In this document: positions 1 through 12,464 of the stretch, in pieces | Numbering within the stretch: the stretch's first letter is position 1 | How the letters are laid out: the number at the start of each line of letters is the position of its first letter | NCBI GenBank assembly: GCA_014058105.1 | Contig: JACGCM010002776.1 | Span: 558,001-622,000 of the forward strand | From: Kingdonia uniflora | Taxonomy: Eukaryota > Streptophyta > Magnoliopsida > Ranunculales > Circaeasteraceae | DNA: 64,000 nucleotides | Direction of reading: 5' to 3' | Position numbers and translations under genes: made by a program | Notes under the pieces: generated by a model | Told to the model about the DNA's origin: nothing | What the model saw: only the letters and a program-made list of their open reading frames with translations | Database searches by the model: none

Positions 1-1175
1 GCGCCCATGAAGTTGAGGCAGGCTGCTGGCGTATCAACCCGTTCTATGAGGGTGAGCTCGCTTTTAACCTTGATAAAAAATAGTCAGTGGTTTTGCCAAT
101 TTATTGTTTTAGGGAGAATAACTCTGCTAACTGTTTCTTTGACTGCTGGTTGTGGAGGTACTTCTCGATGAATGCCAACAAGAGTTGTTCAAACGTGGAT
201 ATAGAATTGGGTTTGAGACTCTAAAACCAGACGAGGTCCCCGTCAGACAAGGTCGAGGAGAATAGACGGCAAATGTGTTCATCTGTTTGATGTTGTAGGT
301 CGATGCTGTACTGAAACTTGGATAGGTGTTGCCGATGATCTTGGCAACCAGTGAATGCCTTTATTTTAGGTCAAGAGTAACTTTGGCCCGGCACGTAGCT
401 TCGTATGGCCGCGATGAAAGGTGTATTATTGATCCGGCGGAGTGTCTCCGTGGTTAACCGCCTAGTTAGGTTCGCGCCTTGCATTGTCCGGATAAGTGCC
501 TCTACAGACACTGCTGTTAGCGGTTGCTGGTCATGGGTTCCCGCGAATCCTCTGTGAATGACTTCGCCTCTAGATAATGACTCGTCAAAATGTTTAATGT
601 AGTTATAGGCATAGGTCAGTCCCGACAAGGGCATTCTTTGGTACAGGTCGTAAAACCTCTCATTGTACGTGTGGTTCTGATCGTATTGGGGGTGATAGTC
701 GTGGCCGTGGGGTAGAAGGGGTCACCAGGACTATAAGGGGGATGCCATGGTAACTGTTTTACATGTTCATCACCATAGCAGCCACCGTAATCCATGACAA
801 GAGTTGGTACTCGGTGGTCGTGGAGCTAGGGAGCATATCGACCGGGAGGGTGTGGGTTATTATGACTGAGCTAGTAAGCCGGTCGATGCTGTTGTGGGCC
901 CGTACCATGGTAAATCGTGGTGTGCGAAGGCATAGCTGGTCCTCAAGGTGGTGCGTGCAGCTGGTGAACTGGCGTTACCAAGGTTCCAACTGCAGGGTTA
1001 AGATTTGCTTCATCCCCATGACGCGGATGCCACCGGACCGCCTTGTGGCAGATGAGTATTAGCGACGAGGGTGAAACGTAGAGTATCGTTGGTGAGTTGG
1101 AGCTATCGTATTTGGTCATCTTTTGTGGACATCTGCTCCTGCAGTTGTGCCAACGCCGCTCTCATCTCGGCACTT
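1..1175 (-). pseudogene. Ty3/gypsy gag remnant (capsid region), truncated by window edge
   Basis: Read on the minus strand, this stretch follows the order of a plant Ty3/gypsy Gag. A short coiled-coil-like N-terminus (around 1175-1080) contains AEMRAALAQLQEQ. A linker follows, then an 87-codon open stretch (634-371) with the LRRINNTPF motif that precedes capsid. A Retrotrans_gag-like core at about 280-60 has the pattern CRLFSSTL...W..SLKPNSI.TFEQL...F. Gag forms the particle that packages element RNA in the cytoplasm. Several stops and frame changes break it, so it is a dead copy. The coiled-coil plus capsid layout resembles the Gag of the elements at 12.4 and 62 kb, but it is a more distant relative. 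No LTR or PBS is recognisable to its right, and the pol side lies off the window. Confidence 0.6.
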
Positions 1176-2167
1176 CACCGTATTAGCGACTAATTCAAGT
1201 TAGCTTGATATATTTTGAAAACATGCACTTCACCGTAGTTTTGCAATAAACACTTTCAATTTTTGCTCTGTTTAAGAGAAATTTAGCATTTATGTTAGGA
1301 ATAATTTACTACATGGGAGACAACTGCCTAAGAATAAGTTCATTTCTAAGAAAAAAAAGAAGCCAAATGTGGTCTAAAATCTTTTACGCGCAAGGCTACT
1401 CGCATGATTAAGAACTGAAAGAGAAAAAAATATCACCAATCTCAAGTTTGACCATGAACTATGTGAAAGGAGCACACAAAAAAAATTACTTGTGAGAATC
1501 CTGAGTCTAGGTCATGATGGGGTACCATACCCCGGCAACCTTAGCCAACTAGCGGGGATTGTCGACCCAAAACTCTTAGTTAGAGAGGTTTCACTAAGAA
1601 ACAATGTACTCAATAGGAAAAATCTTATAAAAGAAGAAAAAAAGTAACATTCTAGGAAGACGTTTGACTAAGGTACTTGTCGAACTGACCACTGAATTTT
1701 TTCCAGTAAGAACTAGACTACCAAAAAATTGAGTAAATTATTCTAGACAATGTGTTAGGTAATAAAATTATTTTTACTATATACTCAAATATAGCTAAAG
1801 AAAAATACTTGAATCTCTTTCTAATCTTAAGGTAACACCTCTAGTTTCAGATAAGCTTAAAATATTATTTGGTATACTTGAGAGAATAACAAGTTTAAGG
1901 ATTTTTCCATCGGTATATTTTTGTCACAACTAAGTAAGGATAAGTTCACAAGAAATGAGTCACGTGTCTTCTAGAATTATTTAAAATATCATTATTGACT
2001 TTTGTGGGTATAGTCATTGCAAACCATCACAAGACAACACTCGTCCACCAGGCTAAACCTGAAGGTTTAACGGCTTGTTGCATATGTTAAATGCAATTAT
2101 GCTTCCTGCAAAAGTGGCTATTATTTTATTTTACTCAGGATAAGCAAAATACAAGTTTAGGGGTATT
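1176..2167. other. AT-rich intergenic sequence, nothing recognised
   Basis: About 1 kb of AT-rich sequence with stops in all frames. I see no conserved coding motif, LTR end or long repeat. It may be decayed transposon sequence. Confidence 0.4.
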
Positions 2168-3345
2168 TGATGAGCGCGTAATTATGATATTTTTATTACA
2201 CCCGAATATGTATTTTAGTCGTCCATTATATTTAATTTTGGGTACTTATGCGCGCTTGTTTCATTGTAGCTACTGGAGATGGATATTTGAAACCAAGCTC
2301 TTAAAGTCAAGTAAAAGTGTCTCTAGCACTTCACAGCACAAAGAGTCAAAGACACAATATATTTGGTCTCCAGATTAAAGAAATATATACACAAATATTC
2401 TTGAAGAATAAGATCAAAGAAGATATTATATCCAAGATCCTTAAAGATATTTTATAATATTGAAGATATATGCACAAATTTCCATGAATAAAAATTTCTA
2501 CATCACTTAAGGGAATTATATACAAGAATCTTAGATGATTTGTTGTAATTATTGTGAAAATATTTTTAAGAATTTAATGATTATTTTCTAAATTTGGGCT
2601 CCTTCTCCTATAAAAGGAACTAAAGGAATTGAAGAAATACAAAAGTATTTTTTATTCATGCATATCTTTTTTTCTCTCTCCTATTCACTCTCTATCTCGC
2701 TCTCTCATATTTACTTTATTTATGTTAATGCAATAAAGTTTGAGATGTGCAGCTAATCTTCTAGCTAAGGCTAAAATGATGCCTCTTCTTGGATGAGCAA
2801 TAGTTGTTGTTAATTAGGTTCTAATTAGTTTTTCTCTTAGTACTTTATGATTAATAAGTTAGTGCATCATATCGAAGGCTTATCCATAGCTTTGATTTGG
2901 TGTACGATAACTTTGGATACAAACAAGTGCAACTAACCGTAGACTTGATTTGGAGATCTAGAAAGAAGAAAAACTAGATAACTTACTCAAGCCTAGCCAT
3001 AGTTGAACTGATAATTTTCTAAGATACTCTTCACCATCACTTAAAAGCATAACTACTAAATACTTGACCATAGATTTAGTGGTCTATTTTACAATATCAT
3101 ATGTGTCTTAACACGAACATATGATGGGTGGAGATATTATGACCTATTTATGTATCGATTAGTGCTTTAAAAGGTAGATGCCAAGTCTGAACCTTAGCTC
3201 TATCTCTCATTAAGTTTTATAATTAGCTTATATTTCATCCTTTTTGAGTTATCTCTTATGAAACCATAATTCGACCTATAAAGTATTTATTTTCCCAAAC
3301 CTATTTGTGGATTCGATCCTACTTATCCGTGCTACAATTTGATAA
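2168..3345 (+). repeat. Possible solo LTR of an Athila/Tat-like gypsy element
   Basis: The segment begins with TGATGAGCGCGTAATTATG, which resembles the opening of many plant OTA-lineage LTRs (TGATGAGCGGATAATTTATACG type). It contains a TATA-like box (CTATAAAAGG near 2610), a pyrimidine-rich leader, and a polyadenylation-like AATAAAG near 2730. Near 3310 it has the phrase TTGTGGATTCGATCC, common near the 3' end of such LTRs. No second LTR, PBS or target duplication was found, so boundaries are approximate. The assignment rests on remembered family signatures, not an alignment. Confidence 0.35.
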
Positions 3346-3372
3346 ATATACTTTGAGCTGGTATTTTACTGG

Positions 3373-4860
3373 AGGACCCCTAAAATCTTGTTATCAAATG
3401 TTGTTAAAGAACCAAAGTGGCAGGAGGGCATGAATGACGAGTTTGAAGCTATCGAGAAGAATAATACATGGGAGTTGACTAGTCTCCCCGATGGATACAA
3501 GTCAATCGGTGTGAAGTGGATATACAAGACGAAATTGAATGTTGAAGGAAAAGTCGATAAATACAAGGCAAGGTTGGTGGTTAAGAGTTATAAGCAACAA
3601 CAAGTTGTTGACTATGAAAAGGTATTTGCTCTAGTCGTACGACCCGATACTATCAGGATAATAGTTATAATAGCAGCACAAAATTCGTGGCCTATTTTTC
3701 AACTGGATGTGAAGTCAACATTTTTACATTGAGATCTGTAAGAAACTGTGTAAGTCGATCAACAACCTGGTTACGTGCAAAAAGGTGGAGAAAAGAAGGT
3801 GTACCGATTGAGGAAGGCCTTATATGGACTAAAACAAGCACCAAGAGCTTGGTATAGTCGTATAGAGGTGTATTTTTTGAAAGTGGGGTTCTATAAGTGT
3901 TCATATGAGCATACACTTTTCATGAAAGTTGGAACTGATGAAAAATTTATGGTATGTGCTTATATGTGGGCGACTTGATATACACTGGCAACGATCGTAC
4001 GATGTTCAAGGACTTCAAATGATCAATGATGGCAGAGTTTGAGATGTCAAGTCTCAAAATGATGCACTATTTTCTAGGCATAGAAGTAGTTTATTCAGAT
4101 GTGGGTATTTTCATATCACAAAGAAAATATGTTCAAGAGATTTTGGAACGGTTCCAAATAAAGGATTACAATCCGGTGTGTACGCCAGTAGAAGTTGGAT
4201 TGAAGCTAATGAAGGATCTCAAAGGAGAGAAGGGGGATAACACATTGTATAAGCAGCTCGTGGGAAGTCTCATGTACTTAACCGCGACCAGGTTAGATAT
4301 TTAGCATGCACTAAGCCTCATCAGTCGATACATGGATAATCCAAAAGAGTTGCATCAAAATACTGCAAAGAGGATTCTGCGATACTTGAAAGATACGACA
4401 GGGTTGGGAATATTTTACAAAAAAGGAGAGGCTATTACTTTAATCGGCTATACTAATAACAATTATGGTGGAGATCCTGATGACAGGAAGTGCACTTCTG
4501 GGTATGTTTTTATGTTAGGATCAGGAATGATTTCATGGTCATCAAAGAAGCAACCAATTATTTCTTTATCTACCATGGAAGTAGAGTATATCGCTGCTGC
4601 GTCTTGGGCATGTCAAGCAATATGATTAAGAAGAATGTTGGGTGAAGTAGGGTTTCATCAAAATAAGGAAACTCCTATTTATTGTGATAATAGTTTGGCA
4701 ATCAAATTGTCAAAGAATCCAGGTCAACACAGGAGAACAAGGCACATTGATGTACGTTACCATTTCTTGCAAAATCTAGTAAAAGATGGGATGTTGATCT
4801 TATCTCCTGCAAGAGCGAAGATCAAGTTGCATAAATTTTCCCTAAAGCCCTCAAGTTAGA
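3373..4860 (+). pseudogene. Ty1/copia pol remnant: reverse transcriptase and RNase H
   Basis: Five consecutive plus-strand reading stretches give the C-terminal half of a copia polyprotein. The reverse transcriptase start has EPKWQEGMNDEFEAIEKNNTW, GVKWIYKTKLN and KARLVVK. The middle has FQLDVKSTFLH, then VYRLRKALYGLKQAPRAWY. The segment around 4000 should hold the YVDD-type catalytic loop but is degenerate. SSLKMMHYFLGIEV, YKQLVGSLMYL and the RNase H block (YTNNNYGGDPDDRKCTSGY, then YCDNSLAIKLSKNP and RHIDVRYHFLQNLV) follow. Reverse transcriptase copies element RNA into DNA in cytoplasmic particles, and RNase H removes the template. Stops near 3730 and 4300 and frame breaks near 3980 and 4625 disable it. 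Gag, protease and integrase are missing, so it is 5'-truncated near 3373. The 3' LTR follows directly. Confidence 0.9.
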
Positions 4861-4970
4861 CGCGTTTGAGAAACTTTGAAAGCTACTCAGAGTTTGTTCA
4901 TTTAAGGGAGGGAGCTACAAAGAAAACTCAGCATAGTGTTTACTAAACTAGTATTAGCACATCTAGTTTT

Positions 4971-4979
4971 AAGGGAGGG
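4971..4979 (+). other. Polypurine tract of the copia element
   Basis: AAGGGAGGG sits immediately before the TGTTAG start of the LTR. This is the standard position for the plus-strand DNA primer of an LTR retrotransposon. Confidence 0.75.
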
Positions 4980-5218
4980 TGTTAGAATGTGTGAAACACA
5001 TTAGTATGTGTAACAATAAAGTCAAGCTACCATAAGAATAGTAGTCATAGATGGTAGCATAGTGAGGTAATGTTTGTATTTCGGCTTTACAAGCCAAGTT
5101 GAATTTGTGTTTTAATGCCTATATAAAAAAGGCTTGCTATATGTTGTAATTAAATCATCTCATACCAAGTTTGATCAATAACATTTCATCTTTAGAGTTT
5201 AGAATTCTTTTTTCAACA
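4980..5218 (+). repeat. Copia 3' LTR (about 239 bp)
   Basis: The LTR starts TGTTAGAATG directly after the polypurine tract and ends TTTTTTCAACA, giving the usual TG...CA borders with a short TGTT/AACA inverted end. A TATA-like box (CTATATAAAAAAGG, about 5119) and a TTGATCAATAACATTTCATC segment fit the promoter and R-U5 region. The matching 5' LTR is absent from the window, so the copy cannot be dated from LTR divergence. Confidence 0.75.
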
Positions 5219-5839
5219 TTCAGCTATCCTTTTCATTGCACATATGTTTGACCTATTGTATACACTTCAGTCAGTGATAATTTTATGTTTTTTGATCCCT
5301 ATATTATTTATAATTTTCATACCTTGAAAAGAAAGTATAGAAAAACCATATTCAATCTGATAATACCCCATGGAAGATCATGTGCACCCTTAACTTGAGT
5401 TTCTTCATATGCGTGGATGTTAGTCAATCAAACGAATGCTAAATTCCATGTAGATTCGCTTCACAATTTCATTGTTCCTTTCTCAAGCTTGCTTATATCT
5501 ATCATCCTTTTTAAAAGCTGGCATTGAGGTCTAAACCTCACCTCCATTTCACTCCACTCATTCCACCACTCATTCCACCAGTCATTGTACCTGCCATTGT
5601 GGGAAGAACTCCATTAACAATCTCAATCATATCCCTGTTGCAGCAAGTCCTTCTTCTTCTTTGTCAAAAACTGAGGTATTTCCAACAACATATAGAATAT
5701 CCTTCTTCTTCTTCTTTTGATAAGTGAACACTTTGTTGATAAAAGGCATCAAACGCCAACTAACTACAAACACAAACTCATACCCCGCTTCACTCCTACA
5801 AAAAGCACTGAAGCCACAAAAGCAAAAAAAAAAAAAAAA
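5219..5839. other. Intergenic sequence with low-complexity runs
   Basis: No gene recognised. It contains CTTCTT-rich stretches and, just to the right, an 18-base A run near 5825. Open frames here are short and compositionally biased. Confidence 0.35.
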
Positions 5840-6085
5840 AATCCAAGCCATACAACCTCCTCACCGTCAACTGGAAATCGTGATCATACCCTCATATATA
5901 TGTCGCAGCTTTACACCACCAATAAATGAGATATTTAATAGATATAATGCCAAGCTCTCGCATCTTCTTCTTTGTTTCAAACTTCTTAGCATTATGTTCA
6001 AGCCAAATCGCCCACATCACAGCAAAAGGAAGGAAACAACACCTCATGTTTCCTATGCCAACAAGATTTCTTGTATTCCAATTTG
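5840..6085 (-). pseudogene. LINE-type tail fragment
   Basis: On the minus strand, 6060-5930 reads ...CCFLPFAVMWAIWLEHNAKKFE..., which matches the conserved tail of plant L1-like LINE ORF2 proteins (pattern LPxAxxWxIWxxRNxxxF) downstream of the reverse transcriptase. A short WCK-type segment follows, and an A-run on the opposite strand lies further on. Only the tail is present. A separate minus-strand stretch at about 6212-6150, ending DPQNANDLEILGRTAKF plus stop, is preceded by a good splice-acceptor-like TTCTTCCTTGCAG. It may belong to an unrelated gene that I cannot name. Confidence 0.4.
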
Positions 6086-6839
6086 ATAAAAAATAGAATA
6101 GCCTTCTTTAACACAAGATCAAAATTGGGTTACATCAAACTAAAACTTTGCAGTTCTGCCTAATATCTCTAAATCATTGGCATTCTGTGGATCAACTGCA
6201 AGGAAGAAGTAGTAATTCTTTTAAATAGTTTAACTGGATCCTGATTCTCCACTACGACAACATCCATAAATCAATCCATGGCAACCTTAGCAGCCAAGTT
6301 ATACATTTTTTGTTTTGGCCTACATAGTTCTGTAATTTATGGAACTACAGTCTATCCACCTTTAGCTGCCTGTAGCCACTTCTATAATTTTACTAATCTT
6401 TATCATAATAGTTACATATTTATTTATAAAGTCTCCATATTTGACTTGCATTTTGCTAAGTCCCTTTTTAATCTTGTTATTCCTTGTGTTTCCTTTAACA
6501 AAAAACTAGAATCTGGGTTATTTAGTCTTCAGGTTAGCCTCTTCTGTTACAAAACTTCTCCACCAGTGCATTTAAAATATGTTTTATGATTTAGTTAATT
6601 TTGTACTTACTTCAAACTCTTTCGATGTCAAGTTAAAGTAGAGACTAAGAGTTGGAGAAGTGAAAATTGTCTAATGCGGCGGTTGTGTCTCGTTAAATTT
6701 AGAATTTTCATAAAAGAAAGTTCAACAAGTTTTTCTTATGATTTTTGAAAAGCTTTTCTCTATATCTTTTCAGTGGGGAAAAGCCCTCTTTTTTGCATAA
6801 TCACCTGAGGGCAACATTGATCTCTCGAGGAACATTTGT
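6086..6839. other. Intergenic AT-rich sequence
   Basis: Apart from the short minus-strand exon-like stretch at 6150-6212, I recognise nothing. A 103-codon plus-strand open frame (6278-6589) has no domain signature and looks like chance. Confidence 0.35.
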
Positions 6840-8240
6840 TGTCACGTTCCAAAATCTGTCTTTTAATAATAAATCATAAAGTAAATCCTAAATCATAACA
6901 AGTCGAGCATCCCACGGATGAACTCCACAGATGTAATATATTTCTAAAGAAATTAACTACATCTACTTACATCAAAGCAACGCAGCGGAAATATCTAATT
7001 ATTGAATAAAATAAATATAATTCTCAACAAAATCTAAAAACAAGGAAAATAATACGACAATAAAATTTGAAATTAAATATCATAAATACCCTAACAACTC
7101 AGCTCAGCGATCCAATAGAACTCCGAAGAATCCCGAAATGATCACCCAAGCCTCACTACCCAAAACTACTGTGCTCGGCCTCCTGTGAAATAATATAGCG
7201 CACAAGGCGTCAGCAAATACAATTATTACCGATTACTGAACATGACAGACCGATATAATAAAGAGATACTAATGTGATATAATATTTTACCTATATGTAT
7301 AAATGATGCAATAATTACTGAGGAAATGAGGTTTAATTATTAATGATATTTTTAAGCGTCGACGTCAACCGGTATTATAAGTATTTATTGAGTATTATTA
7401 GGTGTGGGGGATAACTAACAGACGATGTACACAACAGAAGCGTATCCCTTATTGTCGAACTAAGGATTGGCAAATTCCTTTTTAGTTAGCCAGGAATTAG
7501 CGGGGGAAAACACCGGATCATGGTGGTTAAGAAGTTTCAACCTATAGGTCTAAAGCCTGATTTATTTTTACTTTCAGGGATCTAATACCATGGGATGCTC
7601 GCATAACATGCAGTCGAGAAGTAACAGGGAAATAATTTAGGGACTTGCAACCCTGAGACACTGATAAACAGTTACCAAATCTTTTATTTAGGGAATCGAA
7701 CCCAATGACCCTGACAACATAGCCTTACTGTGTACATGACTCTAAGTTCTCATGTGCATGAATAATTAAGAGACTGACAATCAATCAAAATAACCTATCT
7801 GTCTTTGCTCTATAGGAAACAAGACTATATCATACGATTGGCGATCTTATGCTTAACGACATTTCTACCCTCAGAAGTATATGAGTGGGGACTTTGTTGA
7901 TGATAATATACTCTGACTATCAATGATCTCTCTACCCTTAGTTAACAAAGCTTATACCAATTGAAATCCTATAATCGTGGCTAAGTTACACCATATACCT
8001 CACTTGACATTCACAAGATATATGCAATTCTAACCTTGATCTACAACTCTATATTAGATGCTTAGTATTAAAAACTAATTTATAATACTAGACATCCATA
8101 TGTTAGGATTTAATATAGTCTTATGCTTAGTATCCGATTATGCGAATTTAAGAGATTTTTGACCAAAATTACGACTGACTTTTTAAGTCACATATTTGGG
8201 AAGGCCAAAAAGAATCAAAATAAGGTCGTTTTTCATACAT
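6840..8240 (+). repeat. Possible decayed chromovirus-type LTR
   Basis: TGTCACGTTCCAAAATCTG at 6840, followed by a long AT-rich stretch including GCAACGCAGCGGAAAT, resembles the opening of long Tekay/Retand-type LTRs in plants. No paired LTR, PBS or target duplication was found and the right boundary is a guess. It separates the LINE tail from the eIF3c-like 5' region. Confidence 0.25.
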
Positions 8241-8880
8241 AGACCGAGAGAGCTCGGTCTCTTTATTTTCACCCGCCATTTTCCCTATCTCTAAAACTAA
8301 GATTTGGGGTTTTTCTTTATCCCACCCATTTCTCCATCAAATATCATCTAATTTTCCTCTAAAATCTTTTAATTTCCCTCTAATTTTTGAAGATCATGAT
8401 TTTCCCTGATTTTCTGCCTATCAACTTTCAAAAGGAACAAAACCATCTCCATAATTCATCACCCTTCTTAGTTATTAGGTTCTTAAACTTGAGGAGCCGC
8501 CATCCCGGTGAGAAATTTGAGTAAGACTCTAAACCAATTAATCCTATTCTATAATCTGAAATTGTAGGTATGTTTGATTTATAGGTTTTTGATTCATAGG
8601 TTTAACTAGTTAATCATATCCTATAATCTGAAATTTGTAAAACATTTTTGAGTTTTGATTTATAGGTTTTTGATTTTTTATTTTCGATTCGTAGGTAACG
8701 CTTGATTTATTTTTTGATTTGGATTCGTAGGTGTGAAATTGTAGTAAAAGTTCTAAACTTTGTTTTGGATTTTGTTTTTTGATTCAACCTTACTTTTTGA
8801 TTCCTAGATTTCTCTTTTAGAATTTACATCAAAAGATCTCAGGTCTGAAATTGGTATGCTTGATTTATTTATACTTACAA
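8241..8880 (+). promoter_or_regulatory. 5' leader and leader intron of the eIF3c pseudogene
   Basis: A pyrimidine- and A-rich leader (8270-8507) ends at a good donor, CATCCCG|GTGAGAAA (GT at 8508). T-rich intron-like sequence follows up to a plausible acceptor, GATCTCAG|GTCTG (AG at 8841-8842). This is the normal architecture of a plant housekeeping gene with an intron in its 5' leader. It lies directly upstream of eIF3c coding similarity. The expected first coding exon, with the acidic N-terminus, is not present after the acceptor. Confidence 0.45.
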
Positions 8881-10418
8881 TTACTTAATGATTTTAATAA
8901 GATTAATAAGCAACTTGAGAAAGTTAACCGTTTTATGGAGTTAGGAACAGTCCCGCCTCTTTACTTAAGAGCTTTGGTAATGCTGGATGATTCGTTGACA
9001 AGAACTTCTGCAGATAAGGAGGGAAAGAAGAGGATGAGCAGTACAAACGCTAAGGCGTTGAATGCCATGAAGCAAAAAAATAGGAAGAATAATAAACTAT
9101 ATGTGGACTTGATCGCTAAGTATAGGGAGAATTACAATAGTGAAGATAAGAAGTTGGAGGGTGTCTTGAATTCAAACGTAATGTTTAGAGTGTCCCAGTC
9201 GTATCTGATTCAAAACCTTCCAAATAAAAGAAAGATAATGCTGCAGAAGATAGTGTTTCACCGGCTGACAGTACAGGTGTTTGGGAAATGAAGGCCAGAT
9301 TGTTTGAGAAACAATTCACGAACGACCCAAGCAGGGTTGCATGGGAGATGGTTGATAAGAAGCTCAAGGAGATTGTTGTTGCAAGGGGTCAAAAAGGTTC
9401 TGGAAGGATTGAGCAAGTTGAACAACTGACTTTCTTGACTAAAGTTGCAAAAATTCCTGCCAAGAAGCTTGAGATCCTCTTCCTCATTGTCTCTGCTCAA
9501 ATCGGCGTAAACCATGGTCTTAATGGCCATATGCCAATAAATGTTTGGAAAAAGTGTGTAAACAACAAGGTTATCATACTCGACATCCTTGAACAGTACC
9601 CAAATATTGCAGTGGGTGGATCGGTAGAGAACAAATCCAAGAAGGGAGCAAACTTTAGGGGAACAATTCGGGTTTGGGGTAATTTAGTTGCCTACCTTGA
9701 GAGGATAGATGTTGAGTTGTTCAAGAGCTTGCAATACATAGATCCCCACACTAAAGAGTGTATGGATAGGCTGAAAGACGAGCCTTTGTTCTTCGTCCTT
9801 GCTGAAAACATTCAGAATTACTTAGAAAAGGTTGGTGATTTCAAGGCTGCTGCAAAGATAGCATTGAGACAGGTTGAGCTTGTTTACTATAAGCCCCCCA
9901 AGAAGTTTATGATGCGATGAAGAAGTTTGGGGAACAGACTGAAGGTGGAAGAAATAGTGAAATAGAGGGAGACAAGGAACTGCAAGTGGTCAAGGATAAG
10001 AGTGGCCTGCCAGCTTTTGTTATTACCCCCAAACTTGTGGTGCGAAAGCCAACTTTCCCTGAGAACTACAGGGAGTTGATGGATGTGTTAGTCTCTTATT
10101 TACAAGTACGGGGATGAGCAAACAAAAGTACGTGCAATGCTATGTGATATTTATCACCATGCAATCATGGATGAGTTCTCAACTTCCCGGGATTTATTGC
10201 TAATGAGTTACTTGCAGGATGGGGTTCAGAAGATGGACATTTCTACTCAGATACTTTTCAACAGGGCTATGGCTCAACTTGTTCTATGTGCATTTCGAGT
10301 TGGACTGGTCACAAAAGAACATGCCTGTCTTTTTGAGCTCTATGCCGGTGGAAGGGTGAAGGAGTTACTTGCACAAGGTGTTTCGCAGAGTCGTTATCAC
10401 GAGAAGACTCCAGAACAG
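8881..10418 (+). pseudogene. eIF3 subunit c pseudogene (N-terminal two-thirds region)
   Basis: Three plus-strand reading stretches match translation initiation factor eIF3c, the scaffold subunit of the eIF3 complex on the 40S ribosome. Recognisable blocks are [144 protein letters not shown] and [19 protein letters not shown]. It ends at a donor CAG|GTAAAA at 10418, where plant eIF3c has an exon junction. Breaks are a frameshift near 9200, an in-frame TAA near 9218, a shift in a C-run near 9895 and another near 10100. The first roughly 90 residues and the C-terminal PCI region are missing; the gypsy element at 11.8 kb lies downstream. It is a non-processed pseudogene, since a leader intron and an intron donor are retained. 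Confidence 0.9.
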
Positions 10419-11786
10419 GTAAAAACATACAAAATGCTTAGTGTTTACTACCTTGCCATAACTAATGTTATGGTATGGTGTTTATTGTGTATCTATTTAA
10501 GTCATGTTTGGTTGATGTGGCATTGGTTAATGATGTATCTAATTATTCATATAAAAAGTGGAGCTTTTTGGAAAATCGGTAGACATTTATACCTGCATGC
10601 AAACTATTAAGAACTGGTAGTTTTCCTTCTAATGTCTAACATGTTACTCGTAGCTCCCTGCTTGTTAAGATTTTGATATGGTGTGCTAGAATACTAGTAT
10701 GATTGCCAGTTTGCCACCCCATGTTTCATGACTGCAACATTTTCATAGTGCACATCCAAACCAAAGTTCCGTGATATACGTATATCACTGGAATTTACAC
10801 CACAAGTCGTCTGAAGAATGGCCTTATGTGTTTTAGATATTTAGGAATTTCGGTTGATAAAGATGTGTTTTAACAACTTAAAATTAAAATAAATATAACA
10901 ATGTCTATTTTATTTTGAAAACACATTCTAAAAAAGTAGTGAAGTCTATTATTTGTTGATCATATAAATAACTTACTTCAACATATATTCTTAGCATTGT
11001 TGGCCTTTTGAAACATAACTGGAAACCCGATATATTACTGACCTTTATATTACTTCATTTAACAAATCTTAACCTATAGTCGGATTAATGTATTTAGGCC
11101 TTGGTACATATATGTAATCACTCATCCATACACTAGCTTCTTAGGTTGTACTCAATCTCCTATATTTACAAGTTTTATTGGACATGTGCCCTCTAGTATT
11201 TTGATATGAAGCTTTGCTATTAGTCAGAGTTGTTTCCTCTTACTCTCGTTACTTTTTATCAAACCTTTTAGTGCGAGTGGGTAGATTTTGATGACTAGCA
11301 AGGTGATTCCCTTACCACCCACAACTTGTGTATATTCATTTACACCAAGTCCATCACAACGATAATACTGTCTTAGTAACATCTAATATGTCAGTCACAT
11401 TATCATAAAAATTCCTAATTCTCCCATAAAGTTCATGGTTCAACGTGTCTTATTCAAAATCCTAATTAAGACATCCTTTCTCTTTCATTTTACACCTAGG
11501 AAGCCACTGTTCTGATTTACACTTCACACTTTCACATCTTCTTAACTAATTGAGTAGTATCTTTGATCTTGGTGTGTCACAATTATTTTCTAAGTCATAT
11601 ATGTTCCTCGGTTTTTAATTTTGTAGTTGTAATTGTATGATTTAGGATATGGATATATGTGGTAGGAGTGAATCTGTATAACTTTGATCTCTTACGTTTG
11701 CTCTTATTACAAAATCTGTAGTGTTTATTAAGTTTTTTTTTTCCAATTAAAATCAGTTGTTTAAATCGTCTCTGGCTTTCATTATA
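10419..11786. other. Intron-like or intergenic AT-rich sequence
   Basis: It follows the eIF3c donor site and contains no further eIF3c exon that I can read. It may be remains of the next intron. It ends at the target-site duplication of the gypsy element. Confidence 0.4.
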
Positions 11787-11791
11787 TTGAT

Positions 11792-12392
11792 TGTAGAGAC
11801 CTATCCCTCGATCTCACTTAAAATTGAGTTGTCGCCAGTTCGATTCACCCCCATCTCAGGCTCACGCATTTATCAACATAACTCCTCCAGTCAATATTTC
11901 AACCAACCCCACGAACTAGTGAAGAACGTGGGTCGAACTTAAACCGAAGAGCCTGAACAAGTCAAAGACACCTGTCTCTCATGAACACGTCAGTAACTCA
12001 GTTAACCACATTGTTCGGAAAACGTGCTTCAGCACGATGAAGAGTTGCAGAGAACTCCTATATAAAAAAGAAGTTCCAGAAGATACAAGGACTAGAAAAA
12101 TTACACAAGAAATCACTTGTCTAGATTCTCAAACTTTTCAAGCTTCTTGGTTACAAGATTCAAACATTTCTAAACTTAGAGAGCACTTGTAATAAGATAC
12201 CTATTTCAATTACTAAAAATACTTTTACAAAAATCCTCCACTCGAGGTCGTGTTTTTTAACTTATTCAGAGGTTTTCCACGCTAAAATTCACCTGTGTCA
12301 TTTTCTTATTTGTCATCAGAATATTGTTACAGGTTTATTGGTGTGACAGCGAATTTTAAGCAATTTTGAGCTTACGAAATTTGGCCATCACA
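11792..12392 (+). repeat. 5' LTR of the Tat-like element
   Basis: It starts TGTAGAGACCTATCCCTCG and ends ...GGCCATCACA two bases before the PBS. It shares the full LTR layout with 16036-16647: a TATA box (TATATAAAAAAG, about 12059), a pyrimidine-poor leader, then GAGGTTTTCCACGCTAAAAT near 12270. Length is 601 bp. Confidence 0.9.
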
Positions 12393-12394
12393 TT

Positions 12395-12414
12395 TGGCGC
12401 CCTTTGTGGGAAAG
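12395..12414 (+). other. Primer binding site of the Tat-like element
   Basis: TGGCGCCCTTTGTGGGAAAG lies two bases downstream of the 5' LTR. The TGGCGCC core is typical of plant gypsy PBSs complementary to a tRNA 3' end. I do not assign the tRNA. The sister element at 61992 has TGGCGTCGTCTGTGAGAAA. Confidence 0.7.
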
Positions 12415-12464
12415 ATTGCATTTCCACGATATCCTAAGGCAGTCTTTCACTACGATTTTCAATC

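Noticed and set aside
763..1062. 99-codon plus-strand open frame
   Set aside because: Shadow of the minus-strand gag remnant; biased composition and no motif.
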